From NCBI GenBank assembly GCA_020746835.1, contig JAGPNK010000004.1:2108001-2172000 (forward strand): a stretch of 64,000 nt of DNA. The letters run 5' to 3'. The notes beneath the pieces were generated by a model. That model was not told the DNA's origin and ran no database searches. It was given only the letters and a program-made list of their open reading frames with translations. Numbering within the stretch: the stretch's first letter is position 1; each line of letters opens with the position of its first letter. Made by a program: the position numbers and the translations under genes. This stretch comes from Stachybotrys elegans. Lineage: Eukaryota > Ascomycota > Sordariomycetes > Hypocreales > Stachybotryaceae. Positions 33,630-45,729 of this stretch are shown here, piece after piece.

Positions 33630-34234
33630 ATGGGTGCCTGTGCTTCTTGCCTGGGACGCCGCGACCGTGATGCTTACGATGACGTTTGTTCCCTTGCGCC
33701 AACTTGAGCTCTGCAGAACCTAACAGCTATTGCAGGCCGAGACGGACCGCCTGATATACGACGACTCCAATGGAATGCCGTACGGTGGCTTTGGAGATTC
33801 GATCCTTAATGGCGACGTAGATACTGCCGAAGCCCAGCGCGAAAACGATGCACTCCAGAGGGTCGTGGCCAAGACCTCGAGGTAAGCCAGGCTCCATCCA
33901 ACCCAATCTACCACCTGGTTACTTACCGTGGCCGTCTAGCAACATGGTCGACATCTTCGAAATCGCGCCCCAGGAAGGCGCGCCGCGAGCATCAGCCACA
34001 CACTTTGCCTACGCTGGCCAAGGCGCCCGTCTGGCCCGATATCAGCATCTAGTCTCCAAGCTCAGCACCGAAGAGGACCAAAGTCCACCTGCTGCAGGCG
34101 TCAAGGTCGATTGGCTCGCAGATGAGGATTCGATCGAACTCAACAAGAACCGACCCGTCAGCGTCCGTACCTCTGACAGCGACGACGCACCTCTCGTGGG
34201 CACCTTTGCCGATGCCGCCGCAGCCATGAAATGA
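33630..34234 (+). CDS. LAMTOR1/Ego1-like vacuolar anchor of the TORC1 regulator complex
   Basis: Three exons: 33630-33683, 33736-33881, 33940-34234; 164 residues. The start MGACASCLGRR is a textbook N-myristoylation site (Gly2) with nearby palmitoylatable cysteines, and it sits on its own 18-codon exon. The next part, AETDRLIYDD ... ENDALQRVVAKTSSNMVDIFEI, matches the LAMTOR family core, in which a lipid-anchored helix wraps the Ragulator/EGO roadblock subunits. In yeast, Ego1 tethers Rag GTPases to the vacuole to activate TORC1 in response to amino acids. The C-terminal half is Asp/Ser-rich and probably flexible. Intron 1 has donor GTTTGT and intron 2 has GTAAGC. Confidence 0.88.
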
Positions 34235-36541
34235 TACAAGAATGTGCCAACGACTCCCCCTATTATGCATCGCCAGGCTCGGCGTGCGACGCCAACCATC
34301 CACAGTTTAATACCTTCTCGATACCCATTCCTGGACGGTTTCCTTCTGAATCATATTCCCGTGGGCACTACGCAGTGTAACGGTCATACTCCTAGAACAG
34401 GATTTATTTCATTATTGTCAAAAATAAAACGGCAGCCGCGCGTGTGGCAGCGGCATTGGCCCCGACTTAGCCGGGAGGGAGAGAAAACAGAGATAAAGAG
34501 ATGAATCGATGTCAGCATACGAAACAAACTAATTCAACACGTCATTTTCGCAATGGTCCGGTCAATCGGCATAGCGCGTAGCGCGTACCTCCCAGGGACG
34601 CTCGATTATCATTCGTGACTGATCTCGCAGGGCCGACTGTTGCACGTCGTTCGTCATTCATTGCACCGTACCGGTCGAGGGATAAGGTTGCATAGGCACA
34701 GAACGTACATTGGGATTTTGCCCCAATAATCTCGGCACCGCCCGTCGACGGGAAATTCCCGAACGATCTGCGGCAGTGGGGTTTCTGCCTCGTCGAATCG
34801 CACCGCTACGGCCCCCAACGCTGGACATTCGCTCGTGTGGCAGAGACAGATTGCGCCCGGGAAGCGGTCCTATAAGTCTGCTTCTGCTTCTTGTCGCGGT
34901 ACCAAAGTCTCGGAATTCCTGCTCAAGGCGGTCTGTCAAGCCTTCCTGGCCTGCGGAGACAATACGTAGCCCTCAAGCGAATCAGGCGCCGACTAGGTTT
35001 TGATGCATGGCCAAGAACCCTAGTCGACACGCACGCATCGGTTCTGGCTGGCCCAAACGAACCCACATGCATGCGCAAACGGGCAGCTACCCCTCCACAT
35101 CTGCTCCAGCACACAATCAACAGGCCTTCTCCAGGGAGCCCAGCGGCAGTCCAGTGGCAGTCCAACGGGACCTCGCGATCCTCCTATAGGCAAACAGGTC
35201 ATGATGGCAAGCTTGGAGTGGGCACCGAACCCAGTCTTTGTTCTCAATGAGGTGATTAGTCGTAAATGCGGACCTTGTGTCGTGGGACGCAACCCACTCC
35301 TCCAGCTCCATTGGTCTCGTTACCTCGTCGGCCTTTGCATCTGCTTGCAACTGCTGGGACCGCTACAGTAGTTGCCACAGGTGCATACAGCCCTTCATCA
35401 TATCCAGCGGTCAAGAAACGCCGGACGAACAGGCTACCTCGGAAAGTCGGCTCCCCCGGACGGTACCGCCATGCGAGCAAACCAAGCAGGTCCGTCTCGG
35501 CCTGGCACAACCAAAGCCTCACGATGACGAAAGACCAGCTATCAGACGTAATAGCATACAGCGGAGTTCCCGGCCATAAATGGCCATCTTGGCCACCAAC
35601 CGTCCTCTGCCTACAATCTTGGGCCGCTCAGGATTCTCGTCGCCCATCTGACCTGGTCAAGTCATGCACTACAATCCACATTGAGCCCAGTATAGCCCAC
35701 TTCCTCACGCTCACGGACTGCCCCACGCAGTCGGGCTCTCAGCCTTTTCAGATGGTGCGCAGGGGCTGGTGCAGGGGCGGGAATTGGTGTCTTTTCCCGT
35801 CTTTATAGAGTCAAAATCCTTGAGTACCCTACTGCCTATGTGAAGCAAAGAGCGACACGAAGAAAACGAGAAGAAAACGAGTACACTTTGTCGGCAAGTG
35901 CAGAGAATTTGAAGAAAGAAGGAGAAGAAAAGACTGGTCCTAGGAAGCTCCCAAACACCTAGACATAACACATTTCCCGTCCCTATCCAACACCCGACTG
36001 GCTTATGTCTCCCCCACCAGAGATGGTTTGCCCTGCCACAAACAAGGCATCGGCTGCTCTAGCAAGGGGGTGGCCAAAGGGCAAAAAAATACTGGCGGAA
36101 AATCCATCGAAAGGAGGAAGAAAAGAGAAGGGGAAAAAAGCACAAAAAAAAAGTCCTGGCCGTTTCAAGGAGTGGCCTCCGTCGCTAAATATCCTTAATC
36201 CCACCCAGCAAATCCCGTTCCATTTCGCGCCGAGTTTCCCAGTCAAACATTAAAGTCGACATCTATTCCAGATCGTGGCATGGGTAAATTTTCCCCTCGT
36301 GTCGTTACCGCAAGTGTGTGCGCGCGCGTGCTGTTGAGCCGCCAGCCAGTATCTCGTCACTGAAGATGTTCACACAATGGTCAGCCGTGGTCTTCTCGAA
36401 GCATGCCAATGCTCAGTAGCTTAGCTCCCTGCCCCCCCCTCCCCTTCTCTCCTCTCTTTTTCTTATCCCACTTCTTCGTCAGGCCTTGCCGAGCTTGGGC
36501 AAGATCCCCCTTCCTTCTCCCGCTTTTCGGTTTGGGTTGTG

Positions 36542-36880
36542 TCATACCTGTCCGAGGGACTGTAGCCTCTGGTCGTGCTCCTCTCTCATGCGATAGATCT
36601 GGCCCATGACATCCTGCATCTCCCCACATGTCCGCTCAATGGTGGCGCTCCGGTTGCCCTCGCGCTGCCATCGTTGCACATCCCGGTACATCTTGTCGTA
36701 TCGCCTCTGCTTTTTCTCGGTATCGTGGCACAGCTTGCAGACGTCGCGCTCCGGCTTAGTCTCGTAGACTAGCTTGAGGCCGCAAGTCTCACCCATTCGA
36801 TATTCCTTGTTGCACTGTTGGCGGAAGTGACCCCATCGCCAAAAGCCGCAGCTCCAGCGTGTCTGGTCGAAGTAGCACAT
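36542..36880 (-). CDS. Small Cys/His-rich coiled-coil protein, conserved fungal type
   Basis: Start chosen at the ATG at 36880 (context GTGGCCATGTGC); the frame is open 26 codons further up to a non-ATG start. This gives 112 residues. The N-terminus MCYFDQTRWSCGFWRWGHF is followed by spaced cysteines (QQC, ETC, DVCKLCHD) that could bind zinc. A strongly charged helix follows (KKQRRYDKMYRDVQRWQREGN ... MGQIYRMREEHDQRLQSLG). The end is uncertain: CAG-GTATGA at the stop is a good splice donor, so a further exon toward 36381 is possible. The codon pattern is clearly coding compared with the surrounding island. I recall similar short proteins in other Sordariomycetes but know no function. Confidence 0.7.
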   Translation of the reverse strand: MCYFDQTRWSCGFWRWGHFRQQCNKEYRMGETCGLKLVYETKPERDVCKLCHDTEKKQRRYDKMYRDVQRWQREGNRSATIERTCGEMQDVMGQIYRMREEHDQRLQSLGQV

Positions 36881-36955
36881 GGCCACAGGATCAGGGAACG
36901 GGGCGGGCAGGTAATTGTAATGGCGGTGGTGATTCGGAATAGTACTGCTGATAGA

Positions 36956-36983
36956 CAATGGTGGTGGTGGTGGTGGTGGTGGT
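36956..36983. repeat. (GTG)n microsatellite
   Basis: About eight to nine perfect GTG units, just upstream of the small Cys/His-rich gene. Confidence 0.9.
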
Positions 36984-37790
36984 CTGCGGGCCGAAGCGAA
37001 GCACGGAAGGATACTTGTCTGGGGACTGTCGGAACCTGGTCAGCCAATGGCCAATGAATGCTTCCACGGCAGCAACTTGAAGGACATCACGGCTCCCCGA
37101 CACGGACTAGCCGTGACCGCCTTGCTCCATCCTGGCGGGAGTACCCTCTGACGAAAGATTGAAGGAAAGGGAGGGGGGGCGGCGATGGGACGGGCATGGT
37201 AAGGGAGGGGAGGGGGACGAGAAGCACACGACAGCGCTCTCTCAGTCACTCACAGGGACAGATCCTCGACGAACCCTAGGGCTTTTTCTTGTGGGCTGGG
37301 GTGCGGTGATGGATGCGGTTGGCGGCGAGCAATTGAAGTCGAAAAGTCTCAGCTTGGCGGATTGCCAACAAGCCAACGATCCAGACGACAGAGGAACGAC
37401 AACAGGCGACGATTCTTGTTCGAGCAGCCCCCGTGAAAGGGTAGGATTGGTGTTGCTAGAGATTCTCGGAGAGACGGCGATGCTAAGGAGTTCGTCTTCG
37501 TGGACCTGACAGAGGCAGCAGCAAGCAATGGGGATGCTCAAGCCAACTTATACGTGCCCGACCCAAGGTATTCGAAGCTCTGATCGTCGCCCTATATTGT
37601 CCATCTGCCCAACGAACCTTTTTCTATTCCAGTTACCACGGTGGGACTCTGACGGCCAACAATCACACTCTCCTTACCATGGGCCAACACGACTTCATTA
37701 TAGCATTCGTCTTCTCCCCTGCGGGATAAAGAGGGTTTGGCACCTGGATTGGGTATCCGTACCTCAAAGGGCTCCATCGAGCTCTCGCCA

Positions 37791-37850
37791 TCACACACAC
37801 GCGCACACACACGGCACGCACACGAACGCACACGCCAGGACACCATGCAC
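37791..37850. repeat. (CA)n-rich imperfect microsatellite
   Basis: CACACA runs interrupted by CG and CGAA. Confidence 0.85.
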
Positions 37851-40800
37851 ACACAACTGGCAACAGGACGGGTAAGTGCACACCCTCTGGGGGTCTGGCC
37901 GCACGCCCCGCGGCCAGGCGGCGCAGCATGTTCCTGACGGGGAGGTGTGGGCCGACACAATGGGCTTGCTTTCTTTGGAGTCCCTGCAGTACTTACGGTC
38001 CTCGCCCAGGCTTTTCGCATGGCCACTCCTTTCGTCATGATCATAGCCTATCAGGGCGGCGAGGAGGGGGCCAGGCCTAGTGCCCAAAGGCCATCCTTTG
38101 GTCGCTCGCCACGTCGATTCAGTTCGGCGGGAGACGAACACGCAGAGCATGCTCATAGACGCGGCTAGGCTGGCTTGGCTTCTTCAAGGTTCATGACCGC
38201 TCCTTTGGCCTGTGGGTTTTACTATTCTCCTTTTTCTCTCCGAGTCTCGTCGCTTGGTCGATACGGGAGTGAATAATCTACACATCCCCCCTCACGGCAC
38301 CCTGAGCTGCCCCGGACACTTACCGCGGCTTCTCCGCCCCATCTGTGGTCCCTCATACAACGTCACTCTCTATTGCGCATCACTCTATCCGGTTTCGAAA
38401 CATGGCCCAGGCGCCGCGGTGCTGGTTGCAAGTCGCGGTTCGCACAAAGGCCCTGAGGGCTGCCGGTACTCCCTCTGGCACTCTTTACATACTTCCGCCT
38501 GCAGCTCGCATCCGGTCTTGGCCCTCTGATGCCGGGATGAGGTGGTGACCCGATCTGCGGCCGCAGTGGGGCTTGATGGTTCGTCCCGGAGGCGGACAAG
38601 TGTCAAGAGGTAGCAGAAGGGGAGCCCATCGAGGAAGCTGCTCGAATGCCAATTTCGGTGAGATCCAGGGTCCTGATTTGTCCGTTCTGGCTTCCATTTC
38701 TTAAGGCGGAGACGAATGGCTGGGGGCTTGGCTGGTGGGTGGGCAGACGTGGGCGTGACCAGGCAAGTGACACTGGCCTTGCGCAGACCGCCGTTGGATT
38801 GAGCAGGCCATCTACGCGAGGCGGTACTACCTCCCTCGGCCGTTGGACAAACGGTTGCTAGTTCTGCCCGTGTCGAAGCCCCCTTCGCCCTTTTGCGTCC
38901 TTTGGAGGTGGCATCTCAATCTCGGATCAATTACGACAAGCCCATGGCACTCTGTCGACGGAATATATGCAGACCGACTCACTCCGCGTCCCATCTGGGG
39001 ACTTTATTTCGCGGCCGCTGGATCAGCGTCGAGTCAAGATACCTCGAGCGATTAGTCCACCCCTTCAACCGCACCCGCGTCGCCCAGCAGCTCTCGAGTC
39101 AAGTTTAAGAGATCCACGGGCCACAAGATTCAAGGATGAACCCTGCTGGGAACGACTTTTCCCATTTACTCCCTTCATCAATTCCGCGTGATCAAGGTTG
39201 CGTCTCCCACGCAGCAATCCCCGTGGCGGTTCGTATGCATTAATGCCTGGTGTCGAGGAGGAAGGATGCAGTCAGAGAGGCGCGGCTCGCGACTCGGGCG
39301 ACGCTCGTGGCGAAAAACTCTCAAGGTACGAACGATCATAACTCGCGTGCAACCCAAGACGATTTCCAACGACCTACTTGCCTTCACCGGTACTGTCTAC
39401 CTTGCCTGGTGCCCAACAAGGATGGAAGGTGTCGGGGGGGCAAAGAAGAAATATACTGCATGGTGTCTTTGCATACACACCCGCTCACATGAATGAATGG
39501 CTGTGGTTGGGGTGTTGGCAGACGGTAAGTACGGTTGACCAAGGTGCTGCTTCTCTCCCCTTGACCGGTGACGATTGGAAGAGCCGGAACTGGACCATGG
39601 GAAGGAGATTGGTTTGCACAGCATCGGGAGGGGCGTGTCCCGGGAGTTCAGCCGACCAGGACAACGTGGCGAGCCTCGTCTGGCTCGTCTAGGGTGTCCT
39701 GTAGCCATGTGTGCATAATCCCTATCTATCAACCAGCTCGTGGCAGCTGCTCCGACACCGTGCTTTGTGTCACGTCCTCCATACGGTGCAACAGGCCCCC
39801 CTCCTCTCACCCCTTGAGCATGGGGAGCTTCGACCACGACGAGGGCGGGAGTATGGATAGAGGCCTCGCAAATGGTCGTGGCGAAAAGGTCCATCACTCG
39901 GTTTACCCCCCCTCCTTCCCGCCAGAAACGGACGAGATCAGAGGAATGGCTCTTGCTTAGGTCGCCTAAGTGGCACCGGACAAGCGGCCGGGAGAGGGTG
40001 AGCTGGGCTTGTGGTTGGCGTGCTGTGCCATAGCAGCAGCAGGATGTGGAACCTCGACACTAAGTCGAGCGATATCTTGTGGCGTCGGGAAAAGCAGGCA
40101 TGCATCCGGAGGGGGCAGCTATCGACGAGGCGTGTACACCATATGCGGAGCTTCGGTAACACACTAATAATCGGCACTCTGGAGGAGGGGAAGAGGGAGG
40201 GGGGAGGTAGCGGTGGAGGAGGAGTATGCTGGATCGGCTCAGCTGCTTGGTGCCTGGGCGAGGTGCTGCCCACCGTCCGGGCTGAGAATGGGAGGACAAT
40301 GAGTCCCATTACGAGTACAAGATACATGCAACGGCTTACCGTCTCTCCATGGTCCCGGGGGCTGGGGAGGGTGTCTCGCATCTTGTCACGAGCTGGGGGG
40401 GTAGTATCTCGCCATGCGGCCACCAGGCCGGCCAGATGAAAGCATCAAGCGACCCAGTCTGAGACCGGGGGGGCCAAGGACAATGAAGAGTATGGAGAAG
40501 GACGGGGAAGACACAGCTCTTGAGACTATTTGCTCATGCAGTGATTCTCCGGAAAGGGCAGGGCGGAGTCGAGAACTCGGACACGGAAAGACGGTAGCAA
40601 GCCCTGCTCATGCTTGGTAATATACAGCATGGCCAAGCAAGACGGACGATGGAGGGCGAGGGAAGACCGAGAGATGACATATTGACGGCCGCAGGACGGT
40701 GGGCTTTCCTCCATCGAGCGAGAGTTGCAGCAAATGGGACCAGATCGGGGGGTGTGGTGGCTCTTTCGGCCTGGGGCAGACAGACCGCCGAGACTTTGCT

Positions 40801-42865
40801 GGGGGAAAGAAACAGAAGAACTTTGATGGCCTCACGAGGTGGCCAGGACTCGGACGGGCGAGCAGGATTCCCGTTGCATTGGGTATGATTAGGCAGGCAG
40901 ATGAGGTGCGAGGCGAGAGTGGCGCTCGCGCGCAGAAGCTACCCTCATCCGGCCCATGAATCGACCTTTTGGCAAGGGCCAAGGAGCGAGGGTGAGGGAT
41001 GAGGCCTGGAGATTTGGAGCAGGCAGTAGGAAATGGATTCGGATCAGCCGCTCCTCGGTTACTCCTCGCTGGGAAGAGGACCAGATACGAGGCCTGCGGC
41101 TGGTTATGTCCATCATACACCTCTCGCAATGCCTGTGCCCCTCCCTTTCCCTGTTGGATCTCATATCGCCCCAGGTCGATCTGCCGAGCAGGTGCCTTGC
41201 TGAAGCAAGGCGTACGTGTGCATCGACGGGCCTCTACATAGCTTGCGGGCCCCCTCTTGCGATGCGCTCCCCCAATTTATTGCACCAGGCCGCCCAATCA
41301 GGCCGGGCGCATGATGATGTTTTATCTAATATTTCATCTCCAACTCGTCACGCCTTGTCCCCAGTTGGGTGGGCTTGGACCGGGTCATGCGAGCAGAGGC
41401 CAGTGGACCGAGGAGGCGGTCGGGGGGAATTGGCTCTGTGGCCGGATTTGAAGGTGAAAGAGGGCCAATGGATGGGGCCGTGGTTTGCCTAGCGGGCCGT
41501 CCCGGCCAGAGGATTCCATCTGACCAGGACTCTTTTGGTGAAGGGCGGTCTAGGAGAAGGGTTATGAGTATCCAACGATTGGGGTGTGCGGCGGGAGAAA
41601 GGAGGGGCCCGAGAGAGCGAGATGGCGGCGAGAGATGCTATCCGGAATGGCGATGACTTCTCGCAGGCTGAGGAGCGGTATGACGCGCACAACAAGGGCG
41701 GCCGTGATTGGCTGCCCCGTCCTTGTGCCGTCCCGGCATCTCCAGGCTACAGTCTAGACAGGCAACAGGCTTGGAGAAGCTGGTGGTGTGAGACGGTAGG
41801 AGGGTGGTGGATGGGGTTGCTGTGGGGTGTGTCTTCAAGGAAGATCCTTGTTCGCAATTGAGCCTCATGAGTGGTCGAAGCTTGGGCGTCTGACCAGTCA
41901 TGTTGTTTATCGAGCTGGTTGGCATTGACGTCGAATCATGTGTCCGACAAATGATGCGCTCGAGGGTGGTGGGTGGACGCTGCGGATTCCTTGAGGCAGC
42001 AGATTCATACCAATGGGAGATTGACGAGACGAGATTGGCTGGACAGACGATTCTCGTCCACGATACGCACGCCCGAAACCCGCGAGCTGCGCATGCACAT
42101 CGGAGCCGTTTGGGGGGCAGCGAGGCCACGGGTAAACCAGGGGAGTAACAGGGCGTGCGAGTACATGATGACCGATTGGCCAGGAAGGGGAAGCAGACGA
42201 CAGGTCGAAGGCGCGGAACGAGAGGCCGAGCAGAAAACAAGGATGATTGACGAAAGGGGGCCCAAGTCTAAGGACAAGGCTGCAGGCTTCAAGTTTCGGT
42301 GTGACGGGAGGCCGGCAAGGTAAGGACAGCGCAAGGCAGAGCCCGCAGTTGATACGCAGCCGTGCCCGACGGACGAACTGGCGACAAGGGATATACACCA
42401 GGATGGGAAGGCCGAGGTTGCGGGCCAGGCCACGAGGGGGGTCAAAGTGGAAAAACCAGGAGGAGGATATGCGTTCGTTGGGCGTCCACGGGCGAAGAGA
42501 TAGAGAAGATGAGGGATGAGGAGGGAGAGGAGGGCTGCAGCCTAATGGGAGGCAGGGGAGGGTGAGGGTCGCGGTGGTTCTCGAAGCTCAGCGAGCAGGG
42601 CAGCACGTGTGCGTGAGCATGGATGGATGACATACCTTTGACGGGTAAAGATGGGGAAATTGGGGGTGTAGTACCATCTACTCTTCAGCTATGTGTGTAA
42701 GTGTAAGTGTAAGGGGGTAAGAGGGGGGAGGGGGAGGGGGAGGAGGTTGGCGATGGGTCGCAGGAAGGGCCGGAGGAGCAGGGCTACGTGAACACGTCAT
42801 GGTGGTTTGGTGGCTACGTGTTGAGGTGATGTGATGAGGGCCGCATGAGCGACGGCCTAGTGCGC

Positions 42866-42897
42866 TGCGTTGTTGTTGTTGTTGTTGCTGCTGCTGT
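42866..42897. repeat. (GTT)n(GCT)n compound microsatellite
   Basis: About six GTT units followed by three to four GCT units. Confidence 0.9.
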
Positions 42898-43260
42898 CCG
42901 TTGTTATGGATGCCGCGGAACACGGAGAGACGGGACAGGTAAGGGGGGAGGGGATGGGTAATAGTTGGGAGGTGATAATGCGTAAGGATGGGGGGTCGCG
43001 AGTTTGGTTCAGCTCGTATAAGTCGGTCTTTTTAAAAATATCTTGAATCTCTTTTACGTTGTTCCTTTTCTGCGATGCGATGTGATGTGATGGATGAGTT
43101 GTTCGGGTATATTGGTGGAGTTATTTACCGGAATCAAGAACACCCCAAGACAAGATGCATTTGTAATTCCCTACGCAGGACCGGCCTGCAGGCGACACGT
43201 TCCTTCGAGGGTCGTTTAGGGAAAAAAATAACAGCATCGAACCAACAGCCGCCCGCCCGC

Positions 43261-43306
43261 CTCATCTCTCCCTCTCCCTCTCCCTCCCTCTCTCTGTGTG
43301 TGTACA
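43261..43306. repeat. CT-rich then GT microsatellite
   Basis: CTCCCT/CTCT units running into GTGTGTGT, about 290 bp upstream of the F-box gene start. Confidence 0.8.
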
Positions 43307-43588
43307 GGGTAAGTAAGTAATACGGGCGACAAGTGAAACGCGCCCCAATAAAAAAAAACCCCCCGCGTTAAGCCGCGCGGTTTCATCAGTCGTTGGCCGC
43401 CGGCTTTCCCTTGATTAACCGCCGGGCCTCGTGATGGGCAACGTCATGTCATTCGTCTTGTCTCAGCCTGCTCCCTTCATTTCCACCCGCGCGCGTATAT
43501 TTCTTGTCTTCTGTCATCTCATCTCATCTGCTTTGGATGAGTGCAGTTTGCCTTGTTTGATTTGTTTGTAGAGAAAGAAAAGAAAAGC

Positions 43589-44350
43589 ATGGCCGATGAC
43601 GACGACCTCCTCGACCAGGCCGGCCGCCTGTCCCTCGTAGCCGCGGCGGCGGCCTCTCCGCCTGCCTGTCTCGAGTACATGCCCAACGAGATCCTGCTGC
43701 ACGTCCTGGGTTTCCTTGACGTCAGCGACTTGCTGGCCACCTCGCGCGTAAGCTCCCTCCCTCCCTCCCTCCCTCCTCCTCGCCCCATTCTTGTGGTCCC
43801 ATGTGTTTTGCTGAGAAGCGGGCGCGCGCGCCTCTAGACGAGCCACCTGCTGCGCTGCCTCTCCCTCTCGCCCGTCCTGCACCAGCACCGCATCCGCCGC
43901 TCGCGCCACCTGCTCCCGCCGCTGCTCTCCTCCCCCTCGCGCCCGTCCCTCGCCGACCTCATCGCCCGCCACATCTTCCTGACCAACACGTCGGTCGTGT
44001 CGCGCCGCCTCGCCCGCTCCCTCGTCTCCATCCGCCTGTCGCGCCGCCTCGCCGCGCGTCCCTCCCCCGAGGCCCTCGTCCATCGCGCCGTCCTGCCGCC
44101 CGAGTGTGTCCCCGGCCTGGCCGCCGTCCACATCGCCCCCGGCTTGGTCGCCGCCCGCAAGGCCGTCGAGAAGGAGCGCCTGCGCGATGTCCTGAGACGC
44201 TGGATGGCCCGCCAGGGGTGCCGCGAGCTCGAGATGCGCCAGGAGGTTGCCAAGGCCGTCCAGGAGACGAGGGGGGTCGGCCGGGTCTGGCGCTTGACGC
44301 GCTTCTGGGAGAGGGTGAGTAAGGGGGATCAGGTCCTGCCGAGCGTGTAG
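43589..44350 (+). CDS. F-box protein
   Basis: Exons 43589-43747 and 43838-44350; 223 residues. An acidic MADDDDLLDQAG start leads to an F-box at ~31-65 (LEYMPNEILLHVLGFLDVSDLLATSRTSHLLRCLSLS). The intron cuts the box and is filled with CCCT repeats. The rest is a Leu/Arg/Ser-rich helical region (SPSRPSLADLIARHIFLTNTSVVSRRLARSLVSIRLSRRL) and a charged C-terminus; no WD40 or LRR repeats are present. F-box proteins recruit substrates to SCF ubiquitin ligase via Skp1; the target here is unknown. Exon 2 is extremely C-rich at third positions, which opens long antisense frames. Similar short F-box proteins occur in other ascomycetes. Confidence 0.88.
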
Positions 44351-44634
44351 GTGATTCGCTGCTGTCTGTCGTGTCTGTCTGTGTACGAACGTTGGTGTTT
44401 TGATCTGCGTTGTCGATTATGTCCGTACGAGCGTCGCTGTTTTGATCTGCGTTGTTGATTTTGCTTCGCGTGTTGTGATACTATGGCTGTTTTTGGGTAT
44501 TCTGATTTATTTCTTTGGTTGTTGCGAAAGGACCCCAGCGGTTGGTAAAGCCTTTAGCATTCAGGTAACGTCAAATGATGGCTATATCGTACAACGCCTA
44601 GATATTCATACATGTACAACAACCCCGGCTGCTT

Positions 44635-45729
44635 CTATGCAGCTGTTCTGAAACGGAACCCGTCCCAGTCGTCATCCTCGTCTTCGTCGTCTTCCTCATC
44701 TTCCTCTTGCACCGCCTGCACGTTCTCCTTATTCCCGCTCCCGCCTAGCAGCGGTTTCGTCGGCCCGTCCGCCTGCGTGACACTGGCACTCCGCGTTCGC
44801 AGCTCCTCGCGTTTCTTCTTGAGCCGCTGCACCCGCGCCTCGAGCTCCTCCATGTCGTCAAACTCCTGCTCCAGCGCCCGCTTCGCATCCTCCTTCTCGT
44901 CCTCTAGGTCGACGTCTACTTTGCTGCGCCGCTGCTGGTCCTCTGCTGCCTGCTGCTCGGCTTCCTTGGCCGCTGCTGACTCTTCTGCCGTCATGGCTGG
45001 TCGGGAGATGACGGCATCGGCGGCCACGGGCGCGGCTGTCGCGGCCATGTCGGCTTCGAAGGCGGCCCATTCGTCTTCGTCGATGGTGGCGGGCGTGGTA
45101 GATGGAGGTGCGGTGCTGGCGCTGGAGGAGGCCACAGCGGCGTTGAGGAGAGCGCTGGCCCGGCGAGGAGGCAGAGATGCGTTATTGGAGGCGGATTCGG
45201 CGGCCGTGTTGGGTGTGGAGGCGGAAGAGCCGTTGTGGTGGGCGGGCGTCGCTGGTCGTGAGGGAATCTGTATCTCTACTCCGAGAGAAGGAGTGGTCGA
45301 TGCGCGGCGAGTGAGAGATGGTATCGGAGGAGGAGGTGTGTTGGTAGCCGTCGTAGAGGCTGTAGAAGTTGTGGTAGCAGGTTTTTCGTCGTCCTTGTCT
45401 GACGGAGATGCCGTGATGCCATCTGGCTTACTCCTTTTCCGCCGCGCCGCATCCTCCATCTCTACATCGCCATTGGCATCCTCCTCAGCCTGGTCCTCGT
45501 GCTTGCGCTTGTGATTGAGCGTCGTCGTCGCCTGCCGCTGCTGGTCCATGGCCTGCAGGCGCTTGACGTGCCCTTCGGTTCTCAGATGCGACTCCCACAT
45601 GGACTCGGCCTTGACCTGCTGGCGACACAGCGTGCAGAGCAGCTTGCCTGCGTCCGAGTAGGCGGCAAGGGGGTGCTCAATGCGACGGGCAGCGCGCTGC
45701 TGGCGCAGGAGAGCACGGGCGTCGGCCAT
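44635..45729 (-). CDS. ZNF830/CCDC16-like zinc finger protein (spliceosome-associated)
   Basis: Single exon, 364 residues. Start MADARALLRQQRAARRIEHPLAAYSDAGKLLCTLC is the conserved N-terminus of the ZNF830 family. A U1-type C2H2 finger follows (CTLC ... ESHLRTEGH; C-x2-C-x12-H-x5-H). The centre is disordered and Ser/Thr/Pro/Ala-rich with a KRKHEDQ basic patch. The C-terminal third has DEDEWAAFEADMA and a long coiled coil (LEQEFDDMEELEARVQRLKKKREELR), ending in an Asp/Glu run and DDWDGFRFRTAA. Human ZNF830 associates with late-stage spliceosomes and DNA-repair factors. It diverges from MED7 over a 529-bp shared promoter. Confidence 0.9.
   Translation of the reverse strand: MADARALLRQQRAARRIEHPLAAYSDAGKLLCTLCRQQVKAESMWESHLRTEGHVKRLQAMDQQRQATTTLNHKRKHEDQAEEDANGDVEMEDAARRKRSKPDGITASPSDKDDEKPATTTSTASTTATNTPPPPIPSLTRRASTTPSLGVEIQIPSRPATPAHHNGSSASTPNTAAESASNNASLPPRRASALLNAAVASSSASTAPPSTTPATIDEDEWAAFEADMAATAAPVAADAVISRPAMTAEESAAAKEAEQQAAEDQQRRSKVDVDLEDEKEDAKRALEQEFDDMEELEARVQRLKKKREELRTRSASVTQADGPTKPLLGGSGNKENVQAVQEEDEEDDEDEDDDWDGFRFRTAA

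Larger units (their letters stand above)
34235..43588. other. 9.3-kb gene-poor island with simple repeats
   Basis: Apart from the small gene at 36542-36880 I see no convincing coding sequence. ORFs of up to 200 codons occur on both strands but are rich in Arg/Pro/Ser/Cys, overlap each other and lack domains. The sequence alternates GC-rich, purine- and pyrimidine-biased tracts with microsatellites. Donor-like GTAAGT strings occur at ~37869, ~39522 and ~43307. Possible explanations are long untranslated leaders, non-coding RNA or a large regulatory region. Confidence 0.55.

Noticed and set aside
37592..42445. Numerous 100-200 codon ORFs in the island
   Set aside because: Mutually overlapping, rich in Arg/Pro/Ser/Cys, no motifs, often without proper ATG context.
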